From: Pseudomonadota bacterium
Lineage (GTDB): Bacteria; Myxococcota_A; Polyangia; Polyangiales; Polyangiaceae
DNA: 64,000 bases
Reading direction: 5' to 3'
Assembly (NCBI GenBank): GCA_023423895.1
Contig: JAFAER010000142.1
Location: 1-64,000 of the forward strand
Below are positions 47,783-56,793 of the stretch, piece by piece (positions within the stretch are counted from its first letter, which is position 1; each line of letters starts with the position of its first letter). A model generated the notes under the pieces. That model saw nothing but the letters and a program-made list of their open reading frames with translations. It had not been told where the DNA came from and did not search any database. The translations under genes and the position numbers were made by a program.

Positions 47783-47800
47783 CCGGTGCTCCGAGCGCCG

Positions 47801-48727
47801 ATGGACAACCTCGACGAAGAGCCGAAGAAGACGCCGAAGGCGACGATCGTTCGTCGCGCTCTCGTGTTCGCCCTCGCCCTCGCCTGCGCCGGCGGCTGGA
47901 TCTACACGCGTTATCTCGTGAAGAAGGAGACGCTCGGCGGCACGTGCAGCTACGACATCCACTGCCGGCCCGAGGCGCCTCGCTGCCTGAAGCAGTCGGC
48001 CGAAGGCGACGGCGTGTGCAGCCGCCCCTGCGAAACGGACGGCGACTGCGCCACGGACATCAAGTGCGTGAAGGTCGGCCTCGACGAATACGACGAGCGC
48101 GGACGCCAGATCGAAGGCGGGTATTGCTTCCCGCAAGCGCTGCTCGACGCTCGAAAGAAGAAGAAGAAGAAGGACACCGGAGCCGCCCCCGTCGCGAAGG
48201 CGGACACGTGGCTCGACGTGCCCGAAGCGCCGGGACAGCTCGAAGGTGAGGTCGTCCTCGAGCGTGGCGGAGCGAAGACGTCGTACGAGGTCAAAGGAAC
48301 GCTGCTCCGACTCGCGGGGACGGGCAAGCGTCGCACGATCGTGGATACCTCGACGCTGCGCGTGTACGTCGTCGACGACGAGAAGAAGACGTTCGCCGCG
48401 TCGCAGCTGAACACGCAGCCCGGCGAGCCGAAGGTCACGAAGACCGGTCGCAAGGACACGGTGGCCGACCGCGAATGCGAGATCTGGCAGATCGAGGAAG
48501 GCAAATCCATCCGCGAGGCGTGCGTGATCACGGGCGCTGCCTTCGTCGACCCGTCCGGGCGCGCCGCGTCGGCCTGGGAGAAGGAGCTCGCCGTGCGGAC
48601 CGCCTTCCCGCTGCGGCTCACGGAGGGTGACAAGACGAAGCTCCTGGCCGTGAAGGTCGACGCCCGCCCGCTCGATGCCTCGCTGTTCGCGATCCCGAAA
48701 AGCTACAAGAACCTCGCCTCGCGCTGA
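47801..48727 (+). CDS. membrane-anchored protein with Cys-rich head and DUF4412-like domain
   Basis: A 308-residue protein with an N-terminal signal anchor (about residues 25-42). A Cys-rich head follows at residues 50-105 with eight to ten cysteines in a Dickkopf/EGF-like spacing (GTCSYDIHC, CSRPCETDGDC). A Lys run of about seven leads to a C-terminal domain (about 140-308) with DTSTLRVYVVDDEKKTFA and TVADRECEIWQI, which resembles DUF4412. Position of the Cys head implies the periplasm. Function is unknown. It is divergent from the PadR gene across a short promoter region. Confidence 0.75.
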   Translation: MDNLDEEPKKTPKATIVRRALVFALALACAGGWIYTRYLVKKETLGGTCSYDIHCRPEAPRCLKQSAEGDGVCSRPCETDGDCATDIKCVKVGLDEYDERGRQIEGGYCFPQALLDARKKKKKKDTGAAPVAKADTWLDVPEAPGQLEGEVVLERGGAKTSYEVKGTLLRLAGTGKRRTIVDTSTLRVYVVDDEKKTFAASQLNTQPGEPKVTKTGRKDTVADRECEIWQIEEGKSIREACVITGAAFVDPSGRAASAWEKELAVRTAFPLRLTEGDKTKLLAVKVDARPLDASLFAIPKSYKNLASR

Positions 48728-48847
48728 CGGCGAATTCCGTCCCCGACGGTAGAGCTGAGCCGCGCGCGTCTCTCTCTCGCACGACGCGGGCCGGCGACGT
48801 GCCGCACACGGCTGGACCGCGGCCCGAGCCGTGCAGTCGGCGTGGCG

Positions 48848-51800
48848 ATGACCGACGCAGAGCCCGCGCGAACGCGAGATTGGCGCCGCGCCTGGCGGAT
48901 CCTACGCGCCGCACTTGTGGCGGTTCTGTCGCTCTACGCGTTCTACGTCGTCGCCATCAACGCGTTCCTCTCCTCGTCGCTGTTCGACCGCGTGATCAAC
49001 CAGGACGCCGAGATGCTGGACGTCCACTACCGGCGAGGCTGGTCGTTCTTCCCCGGAAGGATCCACGCCAAGGAGCTCAGCATCCGCTCGAGCGACAGCA
49101 ACGTCGAATGGATCCTGAAAATCGACGAGATCGAGTTCGACGTCTCGTTCCTCGGTCTCGTCCGCCAGCGCTTCGACGTGGGGCGGGCGCACGGGCGCGG
49201 CATCAGCATGCGCGTCCGGCAGAAGCTCGAACGCGCACCGGACTCCCTCGAGGAGGTCGCGCTCCTGCCGCCCGTCCCGGGCTTCCCGGCGTTCTCGGTC
49301 CGGCCGTCCGGCCCGCCGTCGCTGGAGCACTGGTACGACTCCGAGTACCACCTCTGGACCGTCCGCCTCGAAGACGTCATCGCCGAGGACGTGCGTGAGG
49401 TGTGGGTCGACAGCGGGCGCTTCGAAGGGAATGCCCGCATCACCGGGCGCTTCTACTTGAAGCCGATCCGTGCCGTCGAGATCGGTCCCGCCCGCGTGCA
49501 CGTTCGCGAAGGCCGCGTCACCGCCGGCGAGTCCGTCACCGTCGCCAAGCACTTGAGCGGCACGGTGGACGTGACGTTCGCCCGCTTCGATCCTCGCGCG
49601 ATCGAGCAGGCCAACGGTGTCCTGCGGCATGCGACGGTCCGGACGGACCTGAACGCATCGTTCGCCGATCCCGCGACCTTCCCGTTCGCCATGCCAGGAG
49701 GCGTTCATCTCTCGACCGAGGTCGATGCGCCGCGCATCGCGCTCCGGCTCGACGAGGGCGTGCTCTCACCGGGGACGCGCGTCGATCTCCGCACCCCGAA
49801 GGTGCTGGTCTCCAAGTCGAACGTCATCGGCCACGCCGCGCTCGAGGTCACCGCCGAGGTCACGGGCGACGACCAGACGAGCGAGCTCCGCGCCAACGTA
49901 GAGCTCACGAACGTCGCGGTCGCACGCCCGGACTCGGTCGGCGTGCTCCGTGCCCCGCGGATCGCGCTGGCTGCCGATGCTCGCGCGCTCGATCTCGCCG
50001 GCGACCCACTCCGCGATGCCCACGTAGTGATCGACCTTCCCGAGGTCGAGCTCCCGGATGCGACCGTTCTGAACGGGCACTTCCCGGAGGACATCGGCAT
50101 CGCCGCCGGATCCGCACGCGGTAGCGCGCACGCGGAGCTCTTCGCGTCCGAACGGCGGGCGTCCGGCAATGGCGTCCTCCACGCCGAGGACCTCGACGCG
50201 CGGCTCGCGAAGATGCGCACGCGCGGGACCTTCGACGTGACGGCGAGCTTCGGCGCGTTCCGCTGGGAGCAGGACCTCGTCGAAGACGCAAAGCTGTCCG
50301 TCCGCGTGGCCCACGGCAAGCTCTCGTCCGAGAGGGACCCGGAGAAGCCCAAGGTCGAGGCCAAGGAGCTGACGTTGCAGGCGCACTCGATGAAGGTCGA
50401 TCTCGCCGATCCGCTTCGCTCGCTCGAGGCCTCGTTCGAGATGCCGGAGGCGAGCATCGTCGATCTCGAGCTCCTCGCCCACTACCTACCCAAGGCGAAC
50501 ATGAAGGTCCTCCGGGGCCGCTCGACGTTCGGGTTCGACGGTCACGTGACGGTCGACGATCACGTCGCCCAGGGTGAGCTCCACGTCCGCTCGAAGGCGC
50601 TCGGCCTCGAGCTCGGGGACGTCCAGGTCCAAGCGGCGGTCGCCGCACATGCGAAGGTCCACGACTGGAAGTGGGAGCACGGAGACCTCGCGGTCGACGA
50701 CGCCTCCGTCGACATCACGGGCGTGACGATGTCGAGGAAAGACGAACGCAAGATCCTGGCGTCGATCGACCGCATCACGGTCGGCGTGACGAGCCCGGCG
50801 TTCGCCTTCTCCGACCCGCTGGCGCGCGTGGACCTGCGAGCGCAGATCGCTGGCGGTAAGGTCGACGATCCCGCCGCCATCGATGCGTTCCTGCCCGACG
50901 GCGCCGCGTACGGCCTCGCGTCCCGAGACGGGAGGTTCGAGGCCGCCGCACGGCTCTCCATCACGAAGCGCATCGCGCGTGGCAAGGCGACGGCCAAGGC
51001 CAAGGGGATGGGGGTCCGGACCGCGCCGTTCACGGTTCACGGCGACGCGCTCGTCGAGCTCGACATCGATCGCTGGGATCTCGAAAAGAAGATCATGTCG
51101 CTCGGGGCCTCACGGCTCGCGATCAGCGGTGTGCGCGGGCGCTTCGGCAAGGACGGCGGAAGCGACGTCACCAGCGACGCGATCGAGCTCACCGGCAAGG
51201 CGCGCGATCTCGACATCGCGCACCCGGCGCTCCGTGGAGTCGATGCGCGGCTCGTCCTCGGCAAGACGCAGCTTCCCGACGCGCGCGCGCTCCAGGTCCT
51301 GTTGCCCGCTGGGAAGGCGGTCCGGATCGAGTCCGGCACCGCGACCGCCTCGGGAGAGCTCGAGATCTCGTCGTCGGCGCGTAGCGGCAGCGGCACGATC
51401 GCGCTCGAAATCGCGCGCGGCGGCATCGCGGTTTCGAAGACGCAGGTCCTCGGGGACTTCGCGGTGAACGCGACGGTCAAAGGCTTCGACCCCGACAGCT
51501 CGACCATCGACCTTTCGAGCTCGCGGCTCGCGATGCGCGAGGTCTCCGTCCGGCAAGCGGCCGCCGAGACGACCCACTGGAAAGGCGACGTGTTGCTCCA
51601 GCAAGCGACGCTTCGGCTCCGTGGTCCGCAGGACGATCGCCGCGACGCCACGACGAAGTCTACCGAGGCGCCGGGCAAGACGGCCGAGCCGGCCAAGCCG
51701 GCCACGCAGCCCGTCCTCGACGCGATCGCGCGGCTCGACGCCGACGACGCGAGACCGCTCCTCGGCGTCCTTCTTCGTGACTCGGTCCCGAAGTTCCTCG

Positions 51801-52138
51801 TCGGGCTTGCCGACATGCCGAAGCTGGAGGCCTATGCCCGCCTGCACGTCGCTCCGGAGGAGGTCGTGGTCTCGGACGTCTCGGCAAGCGGCGGCGACAT
51901 CGCGCTCCGCGGCGCGTTTGCGCTCTACGACGAGGATCGCCGCGGCGCTTTCGTCGTCGAGAAGGGGCCTGTTTCCATCGGCCTTCGTCTCGACAACAAC
52001 GGCGCGAAGCCTCGTTTCTTCGATCTCGACGACTGGCTGCGCGTCCAGGAACGAAACGTGAAAGCAAAGGCCAGCGGACCTTCGAAGCTCGAGGACAACT
52101 CGCTCGATGCGGGGCGCCGCGGAAAGGCCGAGCCGTGA
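48848..52138 (+). CDS. AsmA-like / intermembrane lipid-transport protein
   Basis: A 1096-residue protein; GTG 48842 is a possible start two codons earlier. One membrane span lies near residues 20-42, followed by a very long periplasmic region of repeating beta strands, as in AsmA/TamB/YdbH-type proteins that form a groove or bridge for phospholipids. Phrases such as VHYRRGWSFFPGRIHAKEL at the start and alternating FDVTASFG/LHVRSK strands fit. Near the C-terminus is a Lys/Ala/Pro insertion. The likely role is phospholipid or envelope-component transport between membranes. Overlap with an upstream start of the next gene suggests coupling. Confidence 0.8.
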   Translation: MTDAEPARTRDWRRAWRILRAALVAVLSLYAFYVVAINAFLSSSLFDRVINQDAEMLDVHYRRGWSFFPGRIHAKELSIRSSDSNVEWILKIDEIEFDVSFLGLVRQRFDVGRAHGRGISMRVRQKLERAPDSLEEVALLPPVPGFPAFSVRPSGPPSLEHWYDSEYHLWTVRLEDVIAEDVREVWVDSGRFEGNARITGRFYLKPIRAVEIGPARVHVREGRVTAGESVTVAKHLSGTVDVTFARFDPRAIEQANGVLRHATVRTDLNASFADPATFPFAMPGGVHLSTEVDAPRIALRLDEGVLSPGTRVDLRTPKVLVSKSNVIGHAALEVTAEVTGDDQTSELRANVELTNVAVARPDSVGVLRAPRIALAADARALDLAGDPLRDAHVVIDLPEVELPDATVLNGHFPEDIGIAAGSARGSAHAELFASERRASGNGVLHAEDLDARLAKMRTRGTFDVTASFGAFRWEQDLVEDAKLSVRVAHGKLSSERDPEKPKVEAKELTLQAHSMKVDLADPLRSLEASFEMPEASIVDLELLAHYLPKANMKVLRGRSTFGFDGHVTVDDHVAQGELHVRSKALGLELGDVQVQAAVAAHAKVHDWKWEHGDLAVDDASVDITGVTMSRKDERKILASIDRITVGVTSPAFAFSDPLARVDLRAQIAGGKVDDPAAIDAFLPDGAAYGLASRDGRFEAAARLSITKRIARGKATAKAKGMGVRTAPFTVHGDALVELDIDRWDLEKKIMSLGASRLAISGVRGRFGKDGGSDVTSDAIELTGKARDLDIAHPALRGVDARLVLGKTQLPDARALQVLLPAGKAVRIESGTATASGELEISSSARSGSGTIALEIARGGIAVSKTQVLGDFAVNATVKGFDPDSSTIDLSSSRLAMREVSVRQAAAETTHWKGDVLLQQATLRLRGPQDDRRDATTKSTEAPGKTAEPAKPATQPVLDAIARLDADDARPLLGVLLRDSVPKFLVGLADMPKLEAYARLHVAPEEVVVSDVSASGGDIALRGAFALYDEDRRGAFVVEKGPVSIGLRLDNNGAKPRFFDLDDWLRVQERNVKAKASGPSKLEDNSLDAGRRGKAEP

Positions 52139-52203
52139 CGCGCAACATGGATGAAACAACCACGCAAAGGGTCCGAAATCGTGGTCGTGCCACCCTGAGA
52201 GCC

Positions 52204-52965
52204 ATGTCCACGGAGGAGGAAGAGTCGTTGACCGCGTACCTCGCGTCGATGCCTGCCGAGTATCGGGAGGCGTTCGACCTCGAGGCGGCGCGAGCTCACG
52301 AGGCCGTCGTTCACCGACGGGGCCAGCGCTCCACGCACGTGGAGGTCTGGCGCGAGCTCTCCGAGCGCGTCGTTGCCATCTGTGTGGTCGCCGACGATCG
52401 CCCCGGACTGCTCTCACGCATCAGCGCTGCGCTCGTCGAGCAGCGGATCGACGTGGTCAGCGCCCACGCGTATTGTCGGTCGCGCGAAGACGGCGCCGTC
52501 GAGGCCGTCGACCTGCTGTGGCTCCGACGGCTTCCAGGCGCGGCCGGTACGGTCGCGCCGATCCGCGCGAAGGACATCCTGGCGCTGAGCCAGGCGATCG
52601 ATCGGGCAGCGGCCAGCCCGGACTCGCTCGAGCCTGGAAGCGAGAGCCCCGTCTCGAACCTGACCGGCGGCTCGGCGCGCGTACGCTTCGAAACCGACGC
52701 GAAGGACGGCTCGACGCTCCTGACCGTCGAGGCCTTCGACCGGCCAGGGCTGCTCCTGGCAGTGACGCAGGCGCTCTTCCGTGCGGACGTGCAGATCGTC
52801 GGGCTTCGGGCGACGACCGAGCAAGGCTGCGCGGTCGATCGCTTCAAGCTCGTGGATGTGGGTGGCTCGCCGCTACGACGCGAGCGCCTGTTCGCGCTCC
52901 AGATCGCGATCCTCGGCGCGATCGACGAGGGCACGCTCGCTCCGCAGCGCAAGTCCGCGGGCTGA
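52204..52965 (+). CDS. ACT-domain protein (GlnD C-terminus-like)
   Basis: A 253-residue protein. GTG 52135 (overlapping the previous stop) and ATG 52147 are alternative starts. Two ACT domains are visible, at residues ~55-110 (VVAICVVADDRPGLLSRISA) and ~175-245 (LLTVEAFDRPGLLLAVTQAL), each with the DRPGLL signature of the GlnD/uridylyltransferase type. No nucleotidyltransferase or HD domain is present. ACT pairs bind amino acids such as glutamine, so a sensing or regulatory role is likely. The output partner is unknown. It follows the AsmA-like gene closely on the same strand. Confidence 0.85.
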   Translation: MSTEEEESLTAYLASMPAEYREAFDLEAARAHEAVVHRRGQRSTHVEVWRELSERVVAICVVADDRPGLLSRISAALVEQRIDVVSAHAYCRSREDGAVEAVDLLWLRRLPGAAGTVAPIRAKDILALSQAIDRAAASPDSLEPGSESPVSNLTGGSARVRFETDAKDGSTLLTVEAFDRPGLLLAVTQALFRADVQIVGLRATTEQGCAVDRFKLVDVGGSPLRRERLFALQIAILGAIDEGTLAPQRKSAG

Positions 52966-53006
52966 CGCGATCCCGATGGCCGCGCGCTCGCGCTCTCGCG
53001 TGGCGC

Positions 53007-53999
53007 TCAGGCGCCGTCGACGAGGCGCCCGGCGCGATACTCCTCCCACGCCTGGCGGATCTCCTCCTGCGTGTTCATGACGAAGGGCCCGCCCCGAGCG
53101 ACGGGCTCCCCGATGGGCCGACCTGCGATGACCACCATGCGGCCCGAGCTCGCGTCACACGTCGCGAGCACGTGATCCCCGCGCCCGAGCACGGCGAGCT
53201 GCCCGGCACGGACCTCTGCGCGCGACGGCCCCAGGCGGACGGCGCCGTCCGTCACGAACGCGAACGCATTGTGCTCGGTCGCCATCGGCGCCTCGAAGCG
53301 AACGCCCTTCGTCACGGTGACGTCGAGGAACAGCGGGTCGACGTCGATGCCGGTGATCGGCCCGGTCGCCCCGAATGCGCTGCCGGCGACGACACGCACG
53401 CGCGCGCCTTCACGATCGAGCTCTGGGATGCGATCGGGCGCGATGTCCTGGTAGCGCGGCTTGATCATCTTGCGCGCTCGGGGCAGGTTCACCCAGAGTT
53501 GGAAGCCCCACATGAGGCCGCGCTCCTGCTTGGGCATCTCGGAGTGCACGATGCCTCGGCCGGCCGTCATCCACTGCGCGCTGCCGGGACGAAGGCGGCC
53601 GGAATTGCCGACGCTGTCCTTGTGCTCCATCGCGCCCTCGAGCATGTACGTGACGGTCTCGAAGCCGCGATGCGGATGGCTCGGGAACCCGGCGGCGTAG
53701 TCGTTCGGATCGTCGGAGTGGAACTCGTCGAGGAGGAGGAACGGGTCGAGCATCGAGAGCGCCCGACCGCCGATCGCGCGGCTCAGCTTCACGCCGGCGC
53801 CGTCGCGCGTCGGCATGGCGTCGATGATGCGCTCGACGACACGCGGCCCCGTGACGCTGCTCGCGCTCGGGCGTGCGTTCGGCTCGCTGTTGGCGACGGC
53901 GGGTCCTGCAGGTGCGGGGTCGGTACGGCAACCGACGAGAGCGACACCAGCGGCGGAGGCCGCAGACGCGAGCGCCTGCCTGCGCGAGAGACGGTCCAT
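53007..53999 (-). CDS. pirin-family bicupin, exported
   Basis: A 330-residue pirin-like protein with metal-binding residues in FPSHPHRGFETVTYMLEGAM and a following EHKDS, plus GIVHSEMP. The C-terminal cupin is present. The N-terminus is unusual for pirins: a twin-arginine-like SRRQAL followed by a hydrophobic stretch and lipobox LVGC, which predicts Tat export and lipidation. Cytoplasmic pirins act as quercetinases or regulators; an exported one may be an oxygenase in the periplasm, which is inference. It lies 25 bp upstream of the RCC1 gene end on the same strand. Confidence 0.9.
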   Translation of the reverse strand: MDRLSRRQALASAASAAGVALVGCRTDPAPAGPAVANSEPNARPSASSVTGPRVVERIIDAMPTRDGAGVKLSRAIGGRALSMLDPFLLLDEFHSDDPNDYAAGFPSHPHRGFETVTYMLEGAMEHKDSVGNSGRLRPGSAQWMTAGRGIVHSEMPKQERGLMWGFQLWVNLPRARKMIKPRYQDIAPDRIPELDREGARVRVVAGSAFGATGPITGIDVDPLFLDVTVTKGVRFEAPMATEHNAFAFVTDGAVRLGPSRAEVRAGQLAVLGRGDHVLATCDASSGRMVVIAGRPIGEPVARGGPFVMNTQEEIRQAWEEYRAGRLVDGA

Positions 54000-54024
54000 G
54001 CCCTGAAGGTTAGCGCGTCACTGC

Positions 54025-55188
54025 TCAGCGGAAACGGATCTGGGCTGGAACAGTGTGTTCCACCACCGTGCCGTCTCCGAGCTGCCCGCGATCGTTCGCG
54101 CCCCAGCAGCGGACGTAGCCGCCCTCGAGGCGGGCGCACGTCCCGTCTCCCGCAGCGACGATCTCCCGTGCCTGGACCAGGCCGACGATGATCCGCGGGT
54201 GCGAGCTGTTCTCGGTGGTCCCGCTTGCGAGCTGGTGCCGGCTGTTGTCGCCCCAGCACGCGATCGTGCCGTTGCGGAGCAGCGCGCACGTGTGACGCCG
54301 CCCGGCGGCGACCTGCGCGACGTCGCGGAGCTCGGGGATGAGCACCGGCACGGCCGAATCGCGCGTCGTGCCGTCCCCGAGCTGTCCCGCGTCGTTCTTT
54401 CCCCAGCACCGCGCCGTCAGATCCTCGAGCAAGGCGCAGGTGTGATCGCCTCCGGCGCTGAGCTCCTTGACCGCGATCGACTCGAGCAGCGACGCACGCG
54501 GCGCCGCGCTCTCGCGACCGCGGCAGAGCACGAGCTCGCCCGTAGAGGGGCCTTTCCCGTACGCGGCGCACGTGTGCGCTGCGCCGAGCGCAAAATCGCG
54601 GATGGGCGCGCCTCTCGACCACGACGACGCCATCTCGTCGGCGGCGCCGAGCTGCCCCTCGCCGTTGGCGCCGAAGCAGCGGAGCTGGTCGCCGCCCCCG
54701 CTCCGGATGCAGGTGTGCTCCTGGCCGACCGCGACGGCGAGCGCGGGGCCGCTCTCGTCCGACGCTTTCACGGGGACGAGGCTCCGGGCCTTCGCGGCCG
54801 AGCCGAGCTGACCTCGCCCGCCCTCACCCCAGCACGCGATGTTCTTCTTCTGCAAGTCGCCCGGGGCTTCGAACACGGCGCAGGCGTGCGTCTCGCCGAG
54901 CGCCATGTCGACGACCTTGCCGGCCTCGAACGACTGTTTCATCGCGAAGAGCCGCGACGTGGTCGTGCCGTCGCCGAGCTGCCCCGCGTCGTTCACGCCC
55001 CAGCACGCGAAGGTTCCACTCGTGGCGTGCGCCGGTGTCTCAACGCATCCGCTGCTCGGGCCGAGCCACACGCGCGAGGCGATCGGCGGCTTCGGCCGCT
55101 TGCAGCCCACCAGCACGGAGGCGCCGAGGACGGCGACCCAAACGGCCGCCGAAGAGACCCGGCGCAGCGGTGCGATCTTCGCGGTCAT
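54025..55188 (-). CDS. RCC1-repeat lipoprotein (beta-propeller)
   Basis: A 387-residue predicted lipoprotein (lipobox LVGC, Cys29) made of about seven RCC1-type blades. Each has a core such as CWGVNDAGQLGDGT, CWGKNDAGQLGDGT or CWGANDRGQLGDGT; the fourth (LCRGRESAAPRAS) is degenerate. Regular cysteines before the WG suggest disulfides between blades. Secreted RCC1-like propellers are frequent in Myxococcota and probably mediate protein contacts. Its stop and the pirin start are 25 bp apart, and the MgtE stop lies four bases upstream of this start, suggesting one transcript. Confidence 0.88.
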   Translation of the reverse strand: MTAKIAPLRRVSSAAVWVAVLGASVLVGCKRPKPPIASRVWLGPSSGCVETPAHATSGTFACWGVNDAGQLGDGTTTSRLFAMKQSFEAGKVVDMALGETHACAVFEAPGDLQKKNIACWGEGGRGQLGSAAKARSLVPVKASDESGPALAVAVGQEHTCIRSGGGDQLRCFGANGEGQLGAADEMASSWSRGAPIRDFALGAAHTCAAYGKGPSTGELVLCRGRESAAPRASLLESIAVKELSAGGDHTCALLEDLTARCWGKNDAGQLGDGTTRDSAVPVLIPELRDVAQVAAGRRHTCALLRNGTIACWGDNSRHQLASGTTENSSHPRIIVGLVQAREIVAAGDGTCARLEGGYVRCWGANDRGQLGDGTVVEHTVPAQIRFR

Positions 55189-55191
55189 CGC

Positions 55192-56577
55192 TCAGTGCAC
55201 ACCGTGGCTGGCGAGCACGGACGACATGACGACCTTCGCCGCGTGGACGAAGATGATGATCCCGAGCACGTCGACGAGGCTCGCGATGAACGGCGTCGAG
55301 CTCGTGGCGGGGTCGAGACCGACACGCTTGAGGATGATCGGAAGCATCGCCCCGACGACACATCCGGTCACGACGATGCCGACGAGCGTCACCGCGACCG
55401 TCAGCGCGAAGTCCGCATGCTGGTCGGGGTACATGAGGACGCGGGCGAAGCCGAAGGCTCCGAGCCCGATCCCGAGCACGAGCCCCATCCCGAGCTCGCG
55501 AACGAGGATGCGCCACCAGTCGGACATCTTGATCTCGCCGACGGCCATGCCGCGGATGATCAGCGTCGACGACTGCGACCCCGAGTTGCCGCCGGCCGAG
55601 ATCAGCAGCGGCACGTAGTAGGCGGCGCCCTTGATGGCGTCGAAGACCGGGTCGTAATACCGCAGAGCCGTCTGCGTGAAGAACTCGCCGAAGAAGAGGA
55701 TGAAGAGCCAGACGCCGCGCTTCTTGATGAAGGAGAGAAAGCTCGTACGGAAGTACGGCACGTCGAGCGGCTCGACGCCACCGAGCTTCTGAACGTCTTC
55801 GGTCTGCTCTTGCGTGAGGACGTCGACGATGTCGTCGATCGTGATGACCCCCAGGATCGTGCCCTTCTCGTCGACGACGGGCATGACGTTGAGGTCGTAC
55901 TTGGCCATCTTCCGCGCGACCTCCTCCTGGTCCTCGAGCGGCGGGACGCTGATGACGTTCGTGCGGAGGATCTCGTTCAGCGGCTGCAGCGGCGAGGAGA
56001 GGAGCAGATCGCGGAGCGACGCGATCCCCATGAGGCGCTTCTTCGGGTCGAGCGCGTAGACGTTGTAGACGTTCTCGTGGTGGTTCTCGGCGTGGCCCCG
56101 GACGGCGTCGACGGCGGCGCTCACGCTCACCTCCGGGCTCACCGCGACGTAGGCCGTCGTCATGAGGTGACCCGCGCTCGTCTCGGGCCACTTCTCGATC
56201 TCGCGGACGTCCTCGGCCGCCTTTGGGTCGACCTCCTCGAGCTTCTCGAGGATGACGTCGCCGACCGACTCCGGAAGGAGGCTGAAGAGGTCGGCGCGAT
56301 CGTCGGGCGCCATCTCGCTCGCGATGTGCGCGACGCTCTCCGGCGGCATCACCTCGACGATTTCGCCCTGCTCCTCCTCGTCGAGGCGCTCGAAGATGGG
56401 CGCCGCGTCCTCGGCGGGCATCCGGGCCAGGAGCTCGGCGGCGTCGTCGGCGTCGAGGTCTCCGATGAGGTCAGCGAGGTCCTCGGGATGGATCTCGTCG
56501 AGCAGCTCGCGCACCTGCTCCGGATCCTCCTTCAGGACCTGTTTGAGGTCGGGGCCGAGCAGGGTGGCGAGACGCAT
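55192..56577 (-). CDS. mgtE: magnesium transporter MgtE
   Basis: A 461-residue MgtE-type channel. Residues 1-130 form the helical N domain (LLDEIHPEDLADLIGDL and similar repeats), followed by two CBS domains (about 140-270; VMPVVDEKGTILGVITIDD). The five-helix pore (about 290-455) includes SAGGNSGSQSSTLIIRG and PATSSTPFIASLVDVLG, the family signatures. The cytosolic domains sense magnesium and gate uptake. The acidic N domain matches the family. No M-box riboswitch was recognised in the 216 bp upstream. Confidence 0.95.
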   Translation of the reverse strand: MRLATLLGPDLKQVLKEDPEQVRELLDEIHPEDLADLIGDLDADDAAELLARMPAEDAAPIFERLDEEEQGEIVEVMPPESVAHIASEMAPDDRADLFSLLPESVGDVILEKLEEVDPKAAEDVREIEKWPETSAGHLMTTAYVAVSPEVSVSAAVDAVRGHAENHHENVYNVYALDPKKRLMGIASLRDLLLSSPLQPLNEILRTNVISVPPLEDQEEVARKMAKYDLNVMPVVDEKGTILGVITIDDIVDVLTQEQTEDVQKLGGVEPLDVPYFRTSFLSFIKKRGVWLFILFFGEFFTQTALRYYDPVFDAIKGAAYYVPLLISAGGNSGSQSSTLIIRGMAVGEIKMSDWWRILVRELGMGLVLGIGLGAFGFARVLMYPDQHADFALTVAVTLVGIVVTGCVVGAMLPIILKRVGLDPATSSTPFIASLVDVLGIIIFVHAAKVVMSSVLASHGVH

Positions 56578-56793
56578 GAGGCGCGCCGCACCTTAACCCA
56601 TTGGATACGCTGGCGCGACGAAACAAGAACGTGACACTCGCGATGACTTCGTCTGTCTCGCTTGTCTCGTTACCCCTGTCACCCCTGCGCTCGTGTTCGG
56701 TGCTCCGAGCGACGCGCCCCGCAGCCGGACGGGCGAAGGTGGGAGAGGAGCTCGAGCGGAGCCTGCGCGGCGGCCCGGAGCGAGGGTCAGCCG
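56578..56793. other. 216-bp gap between mgtE and a convergent-looking sulfatase-fold gene
   Basis: It separates the mgtE start from the stop of the downstream-strand sulfatase-fold gene. Both are on the minus strand, so it should contain the mgtE promoter. The sequence next to mgtE (AACCCATTGGATACG region) is the less GC-rich part. No repeat or RNA structure was noticed. Confidence 0.4.

Noticed and set aside
56578..56793. A magnesium-sensing M-box riboswitch ahead of mgtE.
   Set aside because: No set of conserved paired elements could be found by eye; the gap is short and shares no obvious M-box core.
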